Source: Acanthochlamys bracteata | Lineage: Eukaryota > Streptophyta > Magnoliopsida > Pandanales > Velloziaceae | NCBI GenBank assembly: GCA_019914995.1 | Contig: CM034138.1 | Coordinates: forward strand, 7,568,035-7,632,034 | DNA length: 64,000 bases | Direction of reading: 5' to 3' | Translations under genes and position numbers: made by a program | Part shown: positions 23,994 to 36,519 of the stretch, piece after piece | Numbering within the stretch: position 1 is the first letter of the stretch | Layout of the letters: each line of letters starts with the position of its first letter | Notes under the pieces: generated by a model | Told to the model about the DNA's origin: nothing | Database searches by the model: none | What the model saw: the letters and a program-made list of their open reading frames with translations, nothing else

Positions 23994-25136
23994 ATGAGAC
24001 TTCTTTCGCCCAAACCCCTCTGCAACTCTTCTTCTACAACGTCTCTCATCTTCTTTCCCTTTCTCAATCCCCGACGCTGCCGGTTACCTGCCATCTCCGT
24101 CCCCGGCGCTCTCATGGCTTCCACTGCCACTGCTGACCTGCGACACCACCATCGCAGCAGAAACTATCACCATTTCCACTACTGCCATCATCATCAGGAA
24201 ACAAAAAGAACAATCTGGAAAACCATCGTTGAACAACAACAACGAGAAAGAGAGGAACCAGAGAGGGAACGGTTAGTCGTAATCATGGGAGCAACGGGAA
24301 CAGGGAAGACGAAGCTGTCCATCGACCTTGCCGAACTATTCTCCGGCGAGATCATCAACTCCGACAAGATCCAAGTCTATGAGGGCCTCGACATCACCAC
24401 CAACAAGCTTCCCTTCTCCGAACGCCGCAACATTCCCCACCACCTCCTCGGCGCCCTCGATCCTTCCTCGTCCGGTGAACTCTCCCCTTCCGATTTTTCC
24501 TCCCTTGCTACAGCCGCCGTCGCCAATATATCTTCCCGCCGACGACTACCGATTCTCGCCGGCGGTTCCAACTCGTTCATCCAGTCGCTGCTCTCACCTG
24601 TCAACCCGTTCCACTGCTGCTTCCTCTGGGTAGACGTGGAACCGAAGCTTCTAGAAGAATACCTCGACAGACGTGTAGATGAAATGATTGGTGGCGGCAT
24701 GGTGGAGGAGCTGGAGAGATACTTCTCCAGCGGCGGCAGAGGGAAAGAACATGTTGGTATTGAGAAAGCGATCGGAGTGCCGGAGTTCAGGGAGTACTTC
24801 AAGGTGCCGGAGAGGTTGAGAAGGGAAGAAGATTACCAGAGAGCGGTGGAGGAGATAAAGGAGAACACGCGGCGGTTGGCGGAGAAGCAGGTCGGGAAGA
24901 TCAGGAGATTAATGGAGGAGTTTGGGTGGCCGCTGAAAAGAGTAGACGCGACGGAGGTGGTGAAGGCGAAGCTGGCTGGAGCAGGGAAAGAAATAGAGCA
25001 GAGAACGTGGAAGGTCAACGTGTTGAAACCCGCCGCAGATGAAGTGAACAGGTTCTTATCAGCCGACGGCGAACAACGACGCCGGTTACAGCAGTCACCG
25101 CCGGCTGTAGTCGCTGCTGCTGCTGCTTTCAGTTAG
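23994..25136 (+). CDS. IPT: Adenylate isopentenyltransferase (cytokinin synthase)
   Basis: It transfers an isopentenyl group from dimethylallyl diphosphate to ATP/ADP, the first step of cytokinin synthesis, usually in plastids. The gene is intronless with 380 residues, slightly longer than the usual 330-360. Residues 1-90 are Ser/Arg-rich with His/Gln runs and look like a transit peptide. The P-loop GATGTGKTK lies at about 99-107. INSDKIQVYEGLDITTNK follows, then ILAGGSNSFIQSLL, CCFLWVDVEP and IGVPEFREYF. No C-terminal zinc finger of the tRNA-type enzyme is present, so this is the adenylate type. The start at 23994 gives the best plastid leader; Met-41 (MASTATADL) is an alternative. Its GC content is much higher than its surroundings. 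The paralogue number cannot be assigned. Confidence 0.93.
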   Translation: MRLLSPKPLCNSSSTTSLIFFPFLNPRRCRLPAISVPGALMASTATADLRHHHRSRNYHHFHYCHHHQETKRTIWKTIVEQQQREREEPERERLVVIMGATGTGKTKLSIDLAELFSGEIINSDKIQVYEGLDITTNKLPFSERRNIPHHLLGALDPSSSGELSPSDFSSLATAAVANISSRRRLPILAGGSNSFIQSLLSPVNPFHCCFLWVDVEPKLLEEYLDRRVDEMIGGGMVEELERYFSSGGRGKEHVGIEKAIGVPEFREYFKVPERLRREEDYQRAVEEIKENTRRLAEKQVGKIRRLMEEFGWPLKRVDATEVVKAKLAGAGKEIEQRTWKVNVLKPAADEVNRFLSADGEQRRRLQQSPPAVVAAAAAFS

Positions 25137-28100
25137 TGTTGGTGTAATTAATTATTTTTGGTGAAGAGAAGGGAACGTTGGTGATTGACGGTATTATTAC
25201 TATTCAAAAATTTATCTTTTTCTTATTCAAAAAAAATTAGAGTTCTGTTGTTCATGTTATTCAATCTTGGAATTGGAATTGGAATTGCCATTGAAATCGA
25301 AATTGGAAAAACAAATGCAATGGAAGGAAAGAGAAGGCGGCGGTGGGCCGGGAAGAAACAGAGTAGCAGGAGGACGGAGGCAACAGAAACAGAACAGAAG
25401 AACAGAAACCGCAGGAATAGCTCTGCACTTGCTGACATGGGAAATGCAGTTTTTTTTTTCTTTCTTTTTAAGTCTTGGATGAAATTAAAAGAGTGCTGTC
25501 GGGGGATCTGTATTATGGTTATTATATAAAAAATAGGTAATATATCTCTTCTTTTCTCTGTTGAATTTAACTTTTACAATGACAGAGAGGGCAGTGGAAA
25601 GAAGGGGTTAAAGAAAAATGGTTAAAAAAAAAAATAAGAGAAAATTTTAATTATTACTGAAGATTCTTTAAAAAATTTTTGGAAGACAAACGACTTGTTA
25701 TATTCTGTTCCTCTCTTTCTGTTAAAAAAAAAAAAAAAAAAAAAAGAAAATATTCTGAATATGTTATATGGTTGCTTTAAGAGAGTCGGTCACATATATC
25801 GTGTGATGGTTAAGAAAAGAGTTTTTTTTCTTTAGAATTTGGAATAATTTGCAGATAGCACAGTCGGCATGGAAGGCACCGACCACACTGAACAGATGAC
25901 TACAGACCCCTTGGCAGAGTGTTTCCCTTCTCTTTCTTTCTTATCGTTCTTCTTTTGTTTAAACAACCGAAAAAGAAAAGCAAAACATTAATGTAAATTA
26001 AAGAAGGAACTGATTCACTCATGCACTCCTGGCCTAGGTAACAACATGCTAATTAAATTAATTAATGCATTAATTTACTAGTGAAACTCAATGACTCTAA
26101 ATGAAACGAATGTGGAATGCAGTATGTGGATGTAATGAGTAGCAAAACACAACACGAGCCCGAGGCGTTTCGGTTCTCACCCCCACCAAAAACTAAAATT
26201 ATTATTATATTAACAAACAACAGACCAAAGAAAAACACACACACTCGCACAGAGAAGGAGCAGAGCAGAGCAGAGCAGATTTCTGTAAAGAAAAAGAGTT
26301 GCTGATAACGAGTGCAGGCTGTGAAAACTAAAATGAAAATAGAAATGATTTTGATTCTTTCTTCTTTATTTCAAAATTTCGAGGTCATCCAATCAGACAT
26401 AGTGCACACAGCGTACGTTACTTGTCATGCCAGCTCTCCACTGCGACCCGCTCTGTTTCTTATGCTTCTCCAAAAAAATTTCATTCCCTAATTACTTCCT
26501 ATTAATCAATAACTAGTAGTAAGAGTGAAATGGTTAATCTAATAAAATAGCTCCCCAAGTAATTACTTTTTAAGCCAAAAAGAGAACAAGCTTTTTACGA
26601 GTGTTCCTTTTGTCTCTTCTCTATCACACTTTATTTAGACATTTTGAGTGCTTTTTCGTTGTGAATAAGAAGAAGAAGAAGCCTCTACTCTGCTCTCTTT
26701 TCTGATGGAGTATTGTTTCCATCACAAGCTCAAGAGAAGAAGAGAAACTTTTTCTTTTCTTTTCAGTTGCACTGCTTTTCCCCTTTCTACCGAAGGATAA
26801 TAATGTTCTATGATCCATGACTTCACCGCCCCCGGCTTCATTTCTTATTTTCTTATATGACATGACATGAGCAATCTAATCTTAACTAAAGTAAAGAAAT
26901 TAGAACTTATAACTTTTCTTTCTACAATGGCCAAAGCTGGCAAAGTACAAGAATTAAGTTTTCCAAATTAAAAACCCCACTCTCTCCCCTAATCATATGC
27001 AGTCCCTAATCACCAGTCGGGAACTCTTTATGCCAAAGCCATTCGGGGTGCGGTTTTAATGGCCAGTGACACTAACTCGTTCCGTCCTTAAATTAAAAAG
27101 ACACCTTTTAAATTGTACGTAATTTGGATTTGCAGAATATATTCTACGAGACTTTGGCGCACAAAATTAATCCATTTGCACCGAGGAACTCCCTATACAT
27201 GCGACTCTGCGAATCCATTTGAGGCCATTGGCAATTAATGCCGTAATAAATAAACAAATTAAACGGCGACGATCCTCCTCATCGCATCAAAATTAATTGA
27301 TATGATGATCTCTCTCTCTAGTTGTAGTTGGTCAACTTAGTTCAGATTGGATCGATTCTTATATTAATTTTAACATATATTCTCGGCGACATATTTCATC
27401 GCAAGTTGATGGAATAATAAATCAAAAAAGGAGAAACTAAAGTGTTCTTGTATGTACATATCTACGTACTTAAATTGTTCGTGTTCGTCCTTGCCTTGCC
27501 TTCAATTCAAATTTTGTCTTAGATAACAAATTCTTCTTGTACAACTTTACCATGCAAAGCTTGCTTTAATTGATGAAAAGAATAACGCATCTATCTATTT
27601 TTTTTTTTAAGGCACCTTCATCTCCTCCGACCGATCGATCTTACGAGAAAGTTTTAAATTAATAAAATTAATGGTACGACGACCAAGATGCGTAATGCGT
27701 GTTGTTGAGAAGGAAGAAGTAGTAGACAAGCCTTCATGGGTGTTCTTCTCAAATGATTATAGATATTATTCTTATATGCTATGCTCACAAAGTGGCTTTT
27801 TTTGGGTTCATAGTTTATTTCATTCGTTAAGCCGCTAGCTTTTGTTTCACCATTTTATATGTAGATGGATATGGAATCGTTTGAATGAAATGTGGAATCA
27901 TTATCTTCAAAGTCAGAATATTAGTATTTAGTAGTGTATGCAACTTGTGTCTCATACCAATGTCAACAATTAGGGAAGATTAGATATTCGCACAGTAGGG
28001 TCAGAGAATGGGCCAGAGCCGATGAATAATGAAATGTAAATTGGGCTTTAGTTCTTTTGCAATTATGTAGTAATCATTTGATCTTTAGGCAAAGACTCTC

Positions 28101-28927
28101 TATCATAGATTTATATGTTTGACAAATGTAGGCTATGTTCGGCATGACTGTTTTTAGGCGATATAACAAAATTTTCTGAAACTTTAAAAAGATAAAACTC
28201 ACTTAATTAGGCTATGTATATTTATTATTTAGACAGAAAGTATTTAAAGCTTGAACGTTACAATTTGTGTTAAAGCCCATTAAGAACGAATTCTAATTGG
28301 ATTGGACCTTTTCTTGGGCCTAATGTTTATAGCAAAGATGGCCTAGTCAAGGGGGTTGTAGAAGATTGTAACAAAAGCATACATAATATATATGTCCATG
28401 TAAAGCTGTCTGCGTCTGCTTTGTTTTGTTTTGCTTTGCTTTGTTTCCCCGATTCTTCTTCTTCTTCTTCTTCTTCTTCTTAATCAACAATTTCAATTCA
28501 ATTCAAAGACTCCCTCTGTTTTTCTCAAGAAGCAATGTTTGCGTGGCAGTACTGTAGCCATCGCTAGGCAGGCAGACAGGCTTGGTGCACCGTCCATCCA
28601 TATGGAAAAATATATAATGAGTCACTTCTCCCAATAGTGGCTTTGCTTGTCTAAGAAAAGAAAACATTTTCTTTCTTCATCTTTCCTTCTTCTTTGGTGC
28701 GATGCTACCGTGCCATGCCAACACATTTCTTGTCTTCTCTTTTTTTATGCATAGAAGATAAAACAACTAATCTAATCCTATTCAAATTCAAATGATAGAA
28801 GAACTTTAATAATGGGTTGGTTATAAAAAGCAAACAAGCTGTCCTCTTAAATACATATATTGCTCAATATATTTTTAGTATTCTAGTTCAGGTTCAGGCA
28901 GGCAGGCAACGCTCATCACCATATCAT
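25137..28927. other. Intergenic region between IPT and ABA4
   Basis: No supported gene. It holds IPT 3' untranslated sequence, a poly-A run at 25724-25745, (GCAGA)n-like repeats near 26,262-26,279 and a (CTT)n microsatellite at 28455-28481 upstream of ABA4. Open frames here are short and low complexity. Confidence 0.5.
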
Positions 28928-30797
28928 ATGATGATCTCTCCCTCCGTGGCTCTCCTCTGCTCTACTTCTTCATGCTCCCTCACCGCTTCCACTTTCAAGG
29001 TCTCTTTTTTCTCATAAACTGGTACTAGCACAGTTTGTTACTGCTCGAGATCATCAAGATCATGAATTAGAAATGATATTGTTATGTTTGCTTCTGCGGA
29101 CAAAAATGAAAAAAGAGATGCTCAATTGGTTACTTGATATCTCATTTACTTGGATGCTTTCATTTCATTTTTTTTTTTGTTGAGAATTTGCTTTCGTTTC
29201 TTGTTAATTAGCACTTGGAGGATTCTTTTTTCTTTATAAAAGTTCTATAAGAATTCAGCTCTCTAAAACTCTTTGCAGCTTTTGTTTGCTCGAAGTCATG
29301 ATCCAAAAGGGCTTGGAAAGTTTATATGTAGCTTCAAAAAGTTGTTCGATTCAGTTCTGTAAAATTAAAGGAGAAGAAAAATTGTTAAAAGTCAGGACTT
29401 GATCTTTTCTAGTAGCCTTTTGCATAATGTTTCTGGATTGTTCTTTTCTAGTAATAGCATGCTTGCTTTATTCATGATAACACAGGAAGGTTGGTAAATT
29501 TCTAGAGTTGTCATGTATACTTGATGGTTCTTTTCTTTTAGGTTCAAATGTATGGGGATCGAATACAACATTTTCCTTGCGTAAAAATTCAGAATCAGAT
29601 TAGAAACGCTTTCAAATTCCAAAATACCGATCTTTTAGGGCAGGCAGCAGCAGACAGAAGAGGAACAAAAGTTTTGGTTGTCTATCGTAGTTTTGTTAGC
29701 AGATCCAAATACTTGCTGCAACCACAGTTTGGGAGAAATTCCTATCGAAGAAGAGGCTCAAGTATATCCTCTTCTTGTAAGTGCGTCTATTTCATGTTTA
29801 TGTTTCTATAGCATAATTGGAAATATTTTATTGATCACTAGATATGATCAACAACTTGAACTAGATACAGGAACGTTATACACAAAATGTAATGGGTTTC
29901 TGATTTTCTCTTTGTAGGCATTGCATCGCAAATTGCTAGTAGTGCTTTCACTTACGGAACGGCTGCAGTTCTACCCTTCTACACGCTAATGCTCCTAGCT
30001 CCTAATTCAGCACTTGTAAGGCTTTTTTTTTTTTTTTTTGAATTTTTAACGATCTAACTCGATTATTTGAAGCTGTATACGAAGTTTAAGCTTTTGGCAA
30101 TGCTGACTATCTGAAAATTTTATTGCTTTAGACTAAAAAGTCAATGGAAAGCACCATGCCTTACGTTGTACTTGGTATTTTGTACGCGTACCTTCTCTAC
30201 ATTTCTTGGACACCGGAAACCTTGAAGACTATTTTTGCAACCAAATACTTGCTTCCAGAGGTTTGTACTTCTTCTCCTACAACTATTAAGTTAGCATACA
30301 AGTTATATATGTAATCTTTTCGAAAGCAAATTCATGGCCGTTGAAAAACACAGGCTTGAGTAAGTGTTCCAATTATATACGTAAATCCCTTCGACATAAG
30401 TAAGGAGGCAATGGCGTTTGCCGAAGTTGCTCAATTCTCTTATTCAAGAAGCTAATTTCATGCTTCAGTTGCCAGGCATGTTGAGAATGTTTTCGAATGA
30501 GATGACAATGGCTTCTGCCTGGATTCACCTTCTGGCTATCGATCTTTTTGCTGCAAGGTTGAAACTAAATACCGACTGCTACTGTACTCAAAATGTTTTT
30601 TTTGGAGTCTATATATATTCTTTTCTTTCATCTGATGTATTACATTTTGCTCATTCAGGCAAGTATTTCAGGATGGACTGAAGAATAACATCGAGACCCG
30701 GCATTCCGTTTCTCTGTGCCTGCTCTTCTGCCCCATTGGAATTTTGACGCACGTAGTAACCAAAATACTCACAAAGAAGTATGATGCGCATACTTGA
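28928..30797 (+). CDS. ABA4: ABA4-type neoxanthin synthesis protein (DUF4281)
   Basis: ABA4 is a plastid membrane protein required to convert violaxanthin to neoxanthin, a precursor of abscisic acid. Six exons: 28928-28999, 29542-29776, 29918-30015, 30132-30260, 30469-30557 and 30659-30797. All are GT-AG with consistent phases and give 253 residues. Residues 1 to about 100 are Ser/Arg-rich and non-conserved, as a chloroplast leader should be. Residues 104-253 carry the conserved membrane domain: [55 protein letters not shown], then [18 protein letters not shown]. These hydrophobic blocks give about four membrane spans. No frame damage is visible. The first exon encodes only 24 residues, so its exact start is less certain than the rest. 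Confidence 0.92.
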
Positions 30798-31666
30798 TCT
30801 TTATGTAAAAGCTGCAATAATACAACCGATTGCATGATTCCTTTTGCATAAAATCTATAAAGTTGCTTTTGCTAGATTTTACAGGCAACATAGGCACTCC
30901 AACACTATCGATGCTAGAAGTTCTAAGTGTACCAAGCACATGTAGCAAGCAGAAGTTTACCCGTTTTGGCATGAACAACCATCAACATATCCTGAAGCAA
31001 TCTGGTTCATGAACATTCTAGCACAGTCAGCATATTTACAAACGACCTTATTGTCAAACTGCAGCTCTTCAAGCAGAAAATTTATTGGGACCTTCCTCAT
31101 TTATGGTTCCTTTGAAGCAGTGGAGCACCACACTTCTAAACATGGAACACAAATCTTGCTCAAGACCTGCATCGAAATTCATCAGTTCATTCAGTTGCAA
31201 TGGTAGTTCATTGTTTCTTTGGTACTTTGTAGGGAGTTTTCATTGCACACTCATTATGGGCCTAGATCATTAATTCGATGAAATAGTAACAAAATTAATG
31301 AGGCATGTTATACACTGTGTACTATGTCATGTGAAATGCATACCTTTTACAGCACCGGCCAGCATGAGAGATCAGGCATGGAATTTAATCATTGTTAGGG
31401 TTCTACATACATGAAATTTCACCACATGTATATCTAATCCATCAGAGATCGAACAAGGTAACTTTGTTAAACTGGAACTGTTGACAGATAGGAGTCCCAC
31501 CATAAGAAATCTCTAAAAGTAAAGAAAATGACCAGTATAGGCACACCAACTTAGAGTACAAAGCCCTTGAATAATCATTTCAAAACGTGCCAGTTAGTGT
31601 TATGTACATGCGGATCCTCAAAAATTCGTCCTATCTAAGACTAATGCAGAATACAAAAGTTAGGAG

Positions 31667-34600
31667 CTAATCTCGAAGAAAGCTGTTACATTTTTCAAGG
31701 CAAAGCTTACTCAAGGGGAAGCTTCGAGCACTGCTTTGGCGCACTTTCTCTGTCCACTGTCTAAGAAAAGGAACAAAACTGTCAAAACCTTCAAGAGACC
31801 AAATAAAGATACCAAAAGTACCGTGATATAATCTGGAACAGAGAAGAAACATTAGTACTAGTATAACTCAAATATCACAGTAATAGTCAAACCTACATTC
31901 TAAAAGTTTGTCATCCATCTCATTAGAAAAAATAAAAAAACAAATACAAACTAATAAAAGCTATTACCGGCATTTCTATGGGTTAAGATGCTCACTTTAG
32001 TCGACTAAAGCACACCTAGCATATAAGAATGATGCCTCCACAGAAAAAGCAACTCAGAAATAGTTATTGGATTCATCAGCAAGAATGATACTAGTACGGG
32101 AATCAGTGCTTGTATCTAATCAAACTATCTCAAAGTCAACATGAGGGCATTCAAATATGGTACTGTTCTAAGCCAGAAGGCTAACTGATGCTACCGGTGT
32201 ACAACTTTAGCAGTTTAATGGACAAATATATAGCCTTTGGCTGAAATTGTTGTGAGTCTTGAAACAAGCTACTTAAACACTGAAAATAATAATAACAGCG
32301 AGACTTTATTAACATTTAACAATAATGATAGCTCAGTACAACAACTAACAAATAGAAAAATGCACCATACAGGAAACATTACAAAAGACCCTTACAAGCA
32401 TATATAATGATAGCATACATTACCATGCAATAAGTATTATACATGTGTGTGCATAAATGAGTACGCTTTTATGGCTGCATTTAACAAACTATTGGGAAAA
32501 ATACATACAGGAGTGGAGACATGTGGATACTCTCTTTAAATGATTCAAGCTGATTCTTTTGGGTCTATGGAACCTATCTTTTTCCAGCCCAAAGAAGTTG
32601 ACTCATAATACCTTGGATAAAGAAAAGTTTGTAACCAAAGACACAATGCTAGGAAAATAAAATCAGCAAAAGAACAATATACAGCTTTTAAGTATAGAAG
32701 GACAAATATTACAGAAATCTAGAAGAGAATAATTGACTAAGGAGCTAACTTTATCCTAAAGGTATGCGTTTGACATGGAATGTAATAGCATATAGATGTA
32801 GATAGAGCAGTAATTGATGGGACTAAGGTTATTGCTTTTCTTCAGAAAGAATGTTGGATCTGAGGATCCAACTAAATCCAACAGACTCTTTAGATAGTTG
32901 AGTTCCATTCAAGGACAAAATACTGCTTTACTAATTGTACTATATTGCATATATACACATACTTACATGAAAGTCACAGTCGCATTCTCTTTACTGTCTA
33001 CTAGAAATTACTACGTCATCCCTCCACAAAAGAATGCATTTGCTTGGCCTGATACTGACCCTATAGCTTGAATTTATACAAAATCTAAGACCTCTGAATA
33101 AAGGGAAATCACTCTGGCCTTAAAGAGCATAAATTATAGGATGTTTTCATCCAGCAATACTGTCTCTAGCTCCCCATCCAATAAATTTCATAAAGCCAAA
33201 ACCTTTAACTGTGATGATGGCTTATTTGTAAGATGGTACTCATAATTTATCATAATTTGTTCCTATCTTCATGAGTACTTAGTAAGAAGCTCTTGGAGCT
33301 AAAGGTGAAAAACCAGAAAGTTTTCCCGCGAAGGATAGGAAGTTGCAATATTCAATTTCAATATTCATAAAATGGATTAGCATTTTGAATATATATGGAT
33401 ACATTATATGGATAAGTTAACATTTTGAATGTCATTAACATATATACTTCTGTCAATCACTTCCAAAACTCTGATACCTACCCGAAAAACATATTGCGCT
33501 CCAACAAAATTCAATCAGAAAGAAATCCATCTTGTATAAAACCTCCATTGAAATTATGCATCCTCCAGCAGTGCTCAGATGCCTTAGGAAAGAAACAGCA
33601 AGGTGCAACCTGCAGGGAAGTTAAATTTGATAAGAACATATCAAAAGAACTGCTCGATTTTACAAGCAAAAAGAGATGAATGTATAGTTTTTTTCTTTAT
33701 GCAGACTGAATGATAATTGTAAGAAAGAATGGAATAAAGAAAATACCTTTTTCCAGATGTGAACCTTATGTCCATATAGAATGCAGATTATACTTCGAGA
33801 ACACTACCTGCATATTCTGCCAGCAACACACTGAAATTTCAGAAAGAAATAGAGTGAATAGAGAACCTTTGAGTGAAATATTCATACAAATTATCCATCA
33901 TACACATAGCGATCTCAAATTTTGGGGTATTTTAAATATAAATTAAATCATACAATGGTTAAGTTAGATACAAATTGATGCAGACTAGCATGTGCATCTC
34001 CACAAGCAAAGCCTTCACCTCTCTCAAGTGGCCAAGTGAACACCGGGAGTGAACATGCAAACTTATTTTCAACCAGAAGGTGCCCTAGTGTAAGTACCAT
34101 ATGGCACATTGTTCAATTTTACTTCCCTACAAAAGCAAAATGTATGGGTTTTATCCTGCAGTTGGACCATGTAAAATGAATGCATCTTCTGCACTTTCAC
34201 ATTTTGAATTTCACCATACTCTATCATTAGCATCAACCATGTGAAAAGACTTTCCCATTAATCACAATTAAAAGAATAAAACCAATTTGGTCTTGAGCAA
34301 TTAGTTTGATGTATCATCAAACTTGCTGTCAAGGATATCCTTCGTGCCACATGCATCAAAACATGCAATTTTACCAGAACAACCTGCATCAACAAAACAA
34401 CTAAAATTCTTGACAGAGGACACAAGCCAAAATACCTTTCCCCCTAGGACAAAATATAATGCCATAATTCCGCCATTTATAGTTGTAGGCACATCCTGAA
34501 GTAGACTTATAAGATATGTCATTATAAGGATAACTGTGTGTATATTTTTGCATCTATAAACAAAAGCACAAACATCGTAGATAACCTGAGAATTCGGTAG

Positions 34601-35585
34601 AGCTCTCCCTTTCCATGGTTCTTGTAAACTAAAAAAAAAATGATGGAAGCTGGAACCAAACAAATGAAGATAAAAACTACAACAGAATCTGCATGCTCGT
34701 ACAAACAGTATACAGGGATTACATGGACCACACTCTCATGAAATTTTCAATGATGTGTATTACTTGCAACGAGTTTGCCTGCATAAATTACTAAAAAAAG
34801 CACATAGAAATTAATAAATCACTGCAAGAAAGGATTATAGTATTTCTAACAGTCAACAACCGACAATAGTCGAAACATACAAGGACTTAGTATAAATGAG
34901 TTTTCTACAATGAATAAGTTACAAAAGTTATGGCATGACCACATTAGTGTAAAACGAAAACTAAAGAATGAAGCAATAATTACAAAGAAATACAGATAAC
35001 TACCATACTACAAAACCAGTGCTATTCACCCACTAGAAGTGCGTTTTTTTTGCTCCTAGTTTTTGACTTAATTATCATATCTAAGTTTTTTGCATGTTCA
35101 CAAAATATGAAGTAAACCATATGCACTTTAAGGCTTTTAGTTGAAATGATATAGCCCAAAGAATGCATTACTTGAAGTTTTCTTGACAAATGCTATGAAA
35201 TAAAACAGCATCTACAAGCATATAACATGATAGCATCGCGCGCATCTCATATCTGGCTACAGAAGTCATAGGTCCATTCATGTCATTCATCGATTGTGGT
35301 TTCCTATGAACCAAAAACAACTGACACTTTGACATACAGATTTATGAATTAGAGAGATTACGATACGGCTTGTTCGCACAACCCAATCGAGAGACCAAAA
35401 TGTATTTTCAACATTTCAACATTTTGTTTAGATTAGAACATGATTTTTCCGACATTGAAATAAAACGAAACGAAACAAACGAGATATCAATCGATCGGAA
35501 AAACAAAAAGAGAAAAAATAAACCTGATCGGAGTAGAGCGGTAACCGCGGGCATGGCCGGCACTCGCCGACCTCTGAGACGACAT
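31667..35585 (-). CDS. Exon-like pieces of an unrecognised minus-strand gene
   Basis: A possible first exon starts at the ATG at 35585 (MSSQRSASAGHARGYRSTPI) and ends at a GT donor at 35523. Further blocks with splice-like borders lie at 34732-34586 (two hydrophobic stretches, VVHVIPVYCLYEHADS and FIFICLVPASIIFFLVY), 34499-34440 (PTTINGGIMALYFVLGGK) and 34387-34302 (ACFDACGTKDILDSKFDD). Weaker ones lie near 33,800, 33,610 and 31,840-31,670. Phases between the second and third blocks do not join cleanly, so the model is incomplete. If real, it would encode a small membrane protein. I do not recognise the family. Confidence 0.3.
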
Positions 35586-35890
35586 CGATCGCAATCAATC
35601 AAACAAACAAAAATCCAAAGTCAAGAATTTCGACTGGAGGAGGAAGAAGAAGAAAAAGAACTGATTGGAATTCGATTCGATGGAGCTCAACGGCACAGCT
35701 ACTCACTGCTACATCTTCGGACCTGTTTGGAATCGCTAATTCGGGATTCGCACCGGCAATTTCAATTAGATAGGGAAGCGCCAGCTTGTAGTGTGATAAC
35801 GAAGTGTGATAACGAAGTAGAGTACGTTTGGGTAGCTGAAAAAGTAGAACTTCTACAGAAAACTCCAATTTTTTGTCGAGGGGTCCCGAA

Positions 35891-36519
35891 ATGTTAAATC
35901 AGACACTCGTAGCCCTCACTACGGAAACGGAGGAGGAGGAAGAAGAAGGGGGAAATGATGAGGAGGACGATGAAGTGGGGAACGAGTCTCCCGTGCTGAT
36001 GTCGTGGAATTCGAGAGCCCAGCGACGGCGGTGGCGGAAGAAGCGAGGCGCTGGACAAAGTTCTCGGTGGAGATCTCGAAGTACGAGATGGAGGAAGACT
36101 TCCTTATGCTTAGAGGGACTAGGCAGCTGAGGACGCCGAGGAAACGGCTACGGCTTGTCCAGAAGCAACTCGATGTTAAATTTTGTTTCCTTTTTCTAAT
36201 TTTGGGGAATAAAGATTCGGTCTTTCTGTTTTTGGTTGTGCATTGATCGGTTTGTTTGTTACAATCGCGCTTACTTGCTCAGGTCTTGTTTCCTGACTGA
36301 CGTTGTGGGAGGTCACGACGGAATTGTACAGCTGACTGTGTAAGTTTTAACTGGATGATGCATTCATTCTCTTTGGTTCCATTTTCTTTTCTTCTAAAGT
36401 GATTTTGTTGTACTAGGAGGTCTGACGGTAGCGTCTTTGCTGCAGGAATATGACGGTTAGAGGAAGGTTGGAGCATAATGTTGCTGACTGCATCTTTAAC
36501 CTTATACAGTTGGTTAGTT
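35891..36519 (+). pseudogene. DUF1639 family protein, apparently frameshifted
   Basis: DUF1639 proteins are plant-specific and of unknown function. The hallmark is clear at 36046-36173: KFSVEISKYEMEEDFLML followed by RTPRKRLRLVQKQLD, then a GT donor. Upstream, an acidic N-terminus from ATG 35891 (MLNQTLVALTTETE) runs to PVLMSWNSRAQRRR, resembling the conserved WNLRxRR block, but it is one frame away from the hallmark. The next exon starts at about 36283. It should read LFPGLWLTDV but gives LFPD then a stop; LTDVVGGHDGIVQLTV continues in another frame. Two frame problems in 400 bp suggest a decayed copy, or base-call errors. The gene lies head to head with the exons at 35.5 kb. Confidence 0.5.

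Noticed and set aside
24328-24802. Frames inside the IPT gene on both strands
   Set aside because: Shadow frames of a GC-rich coding region; low-complexity Ser/Pro/Arg composition.
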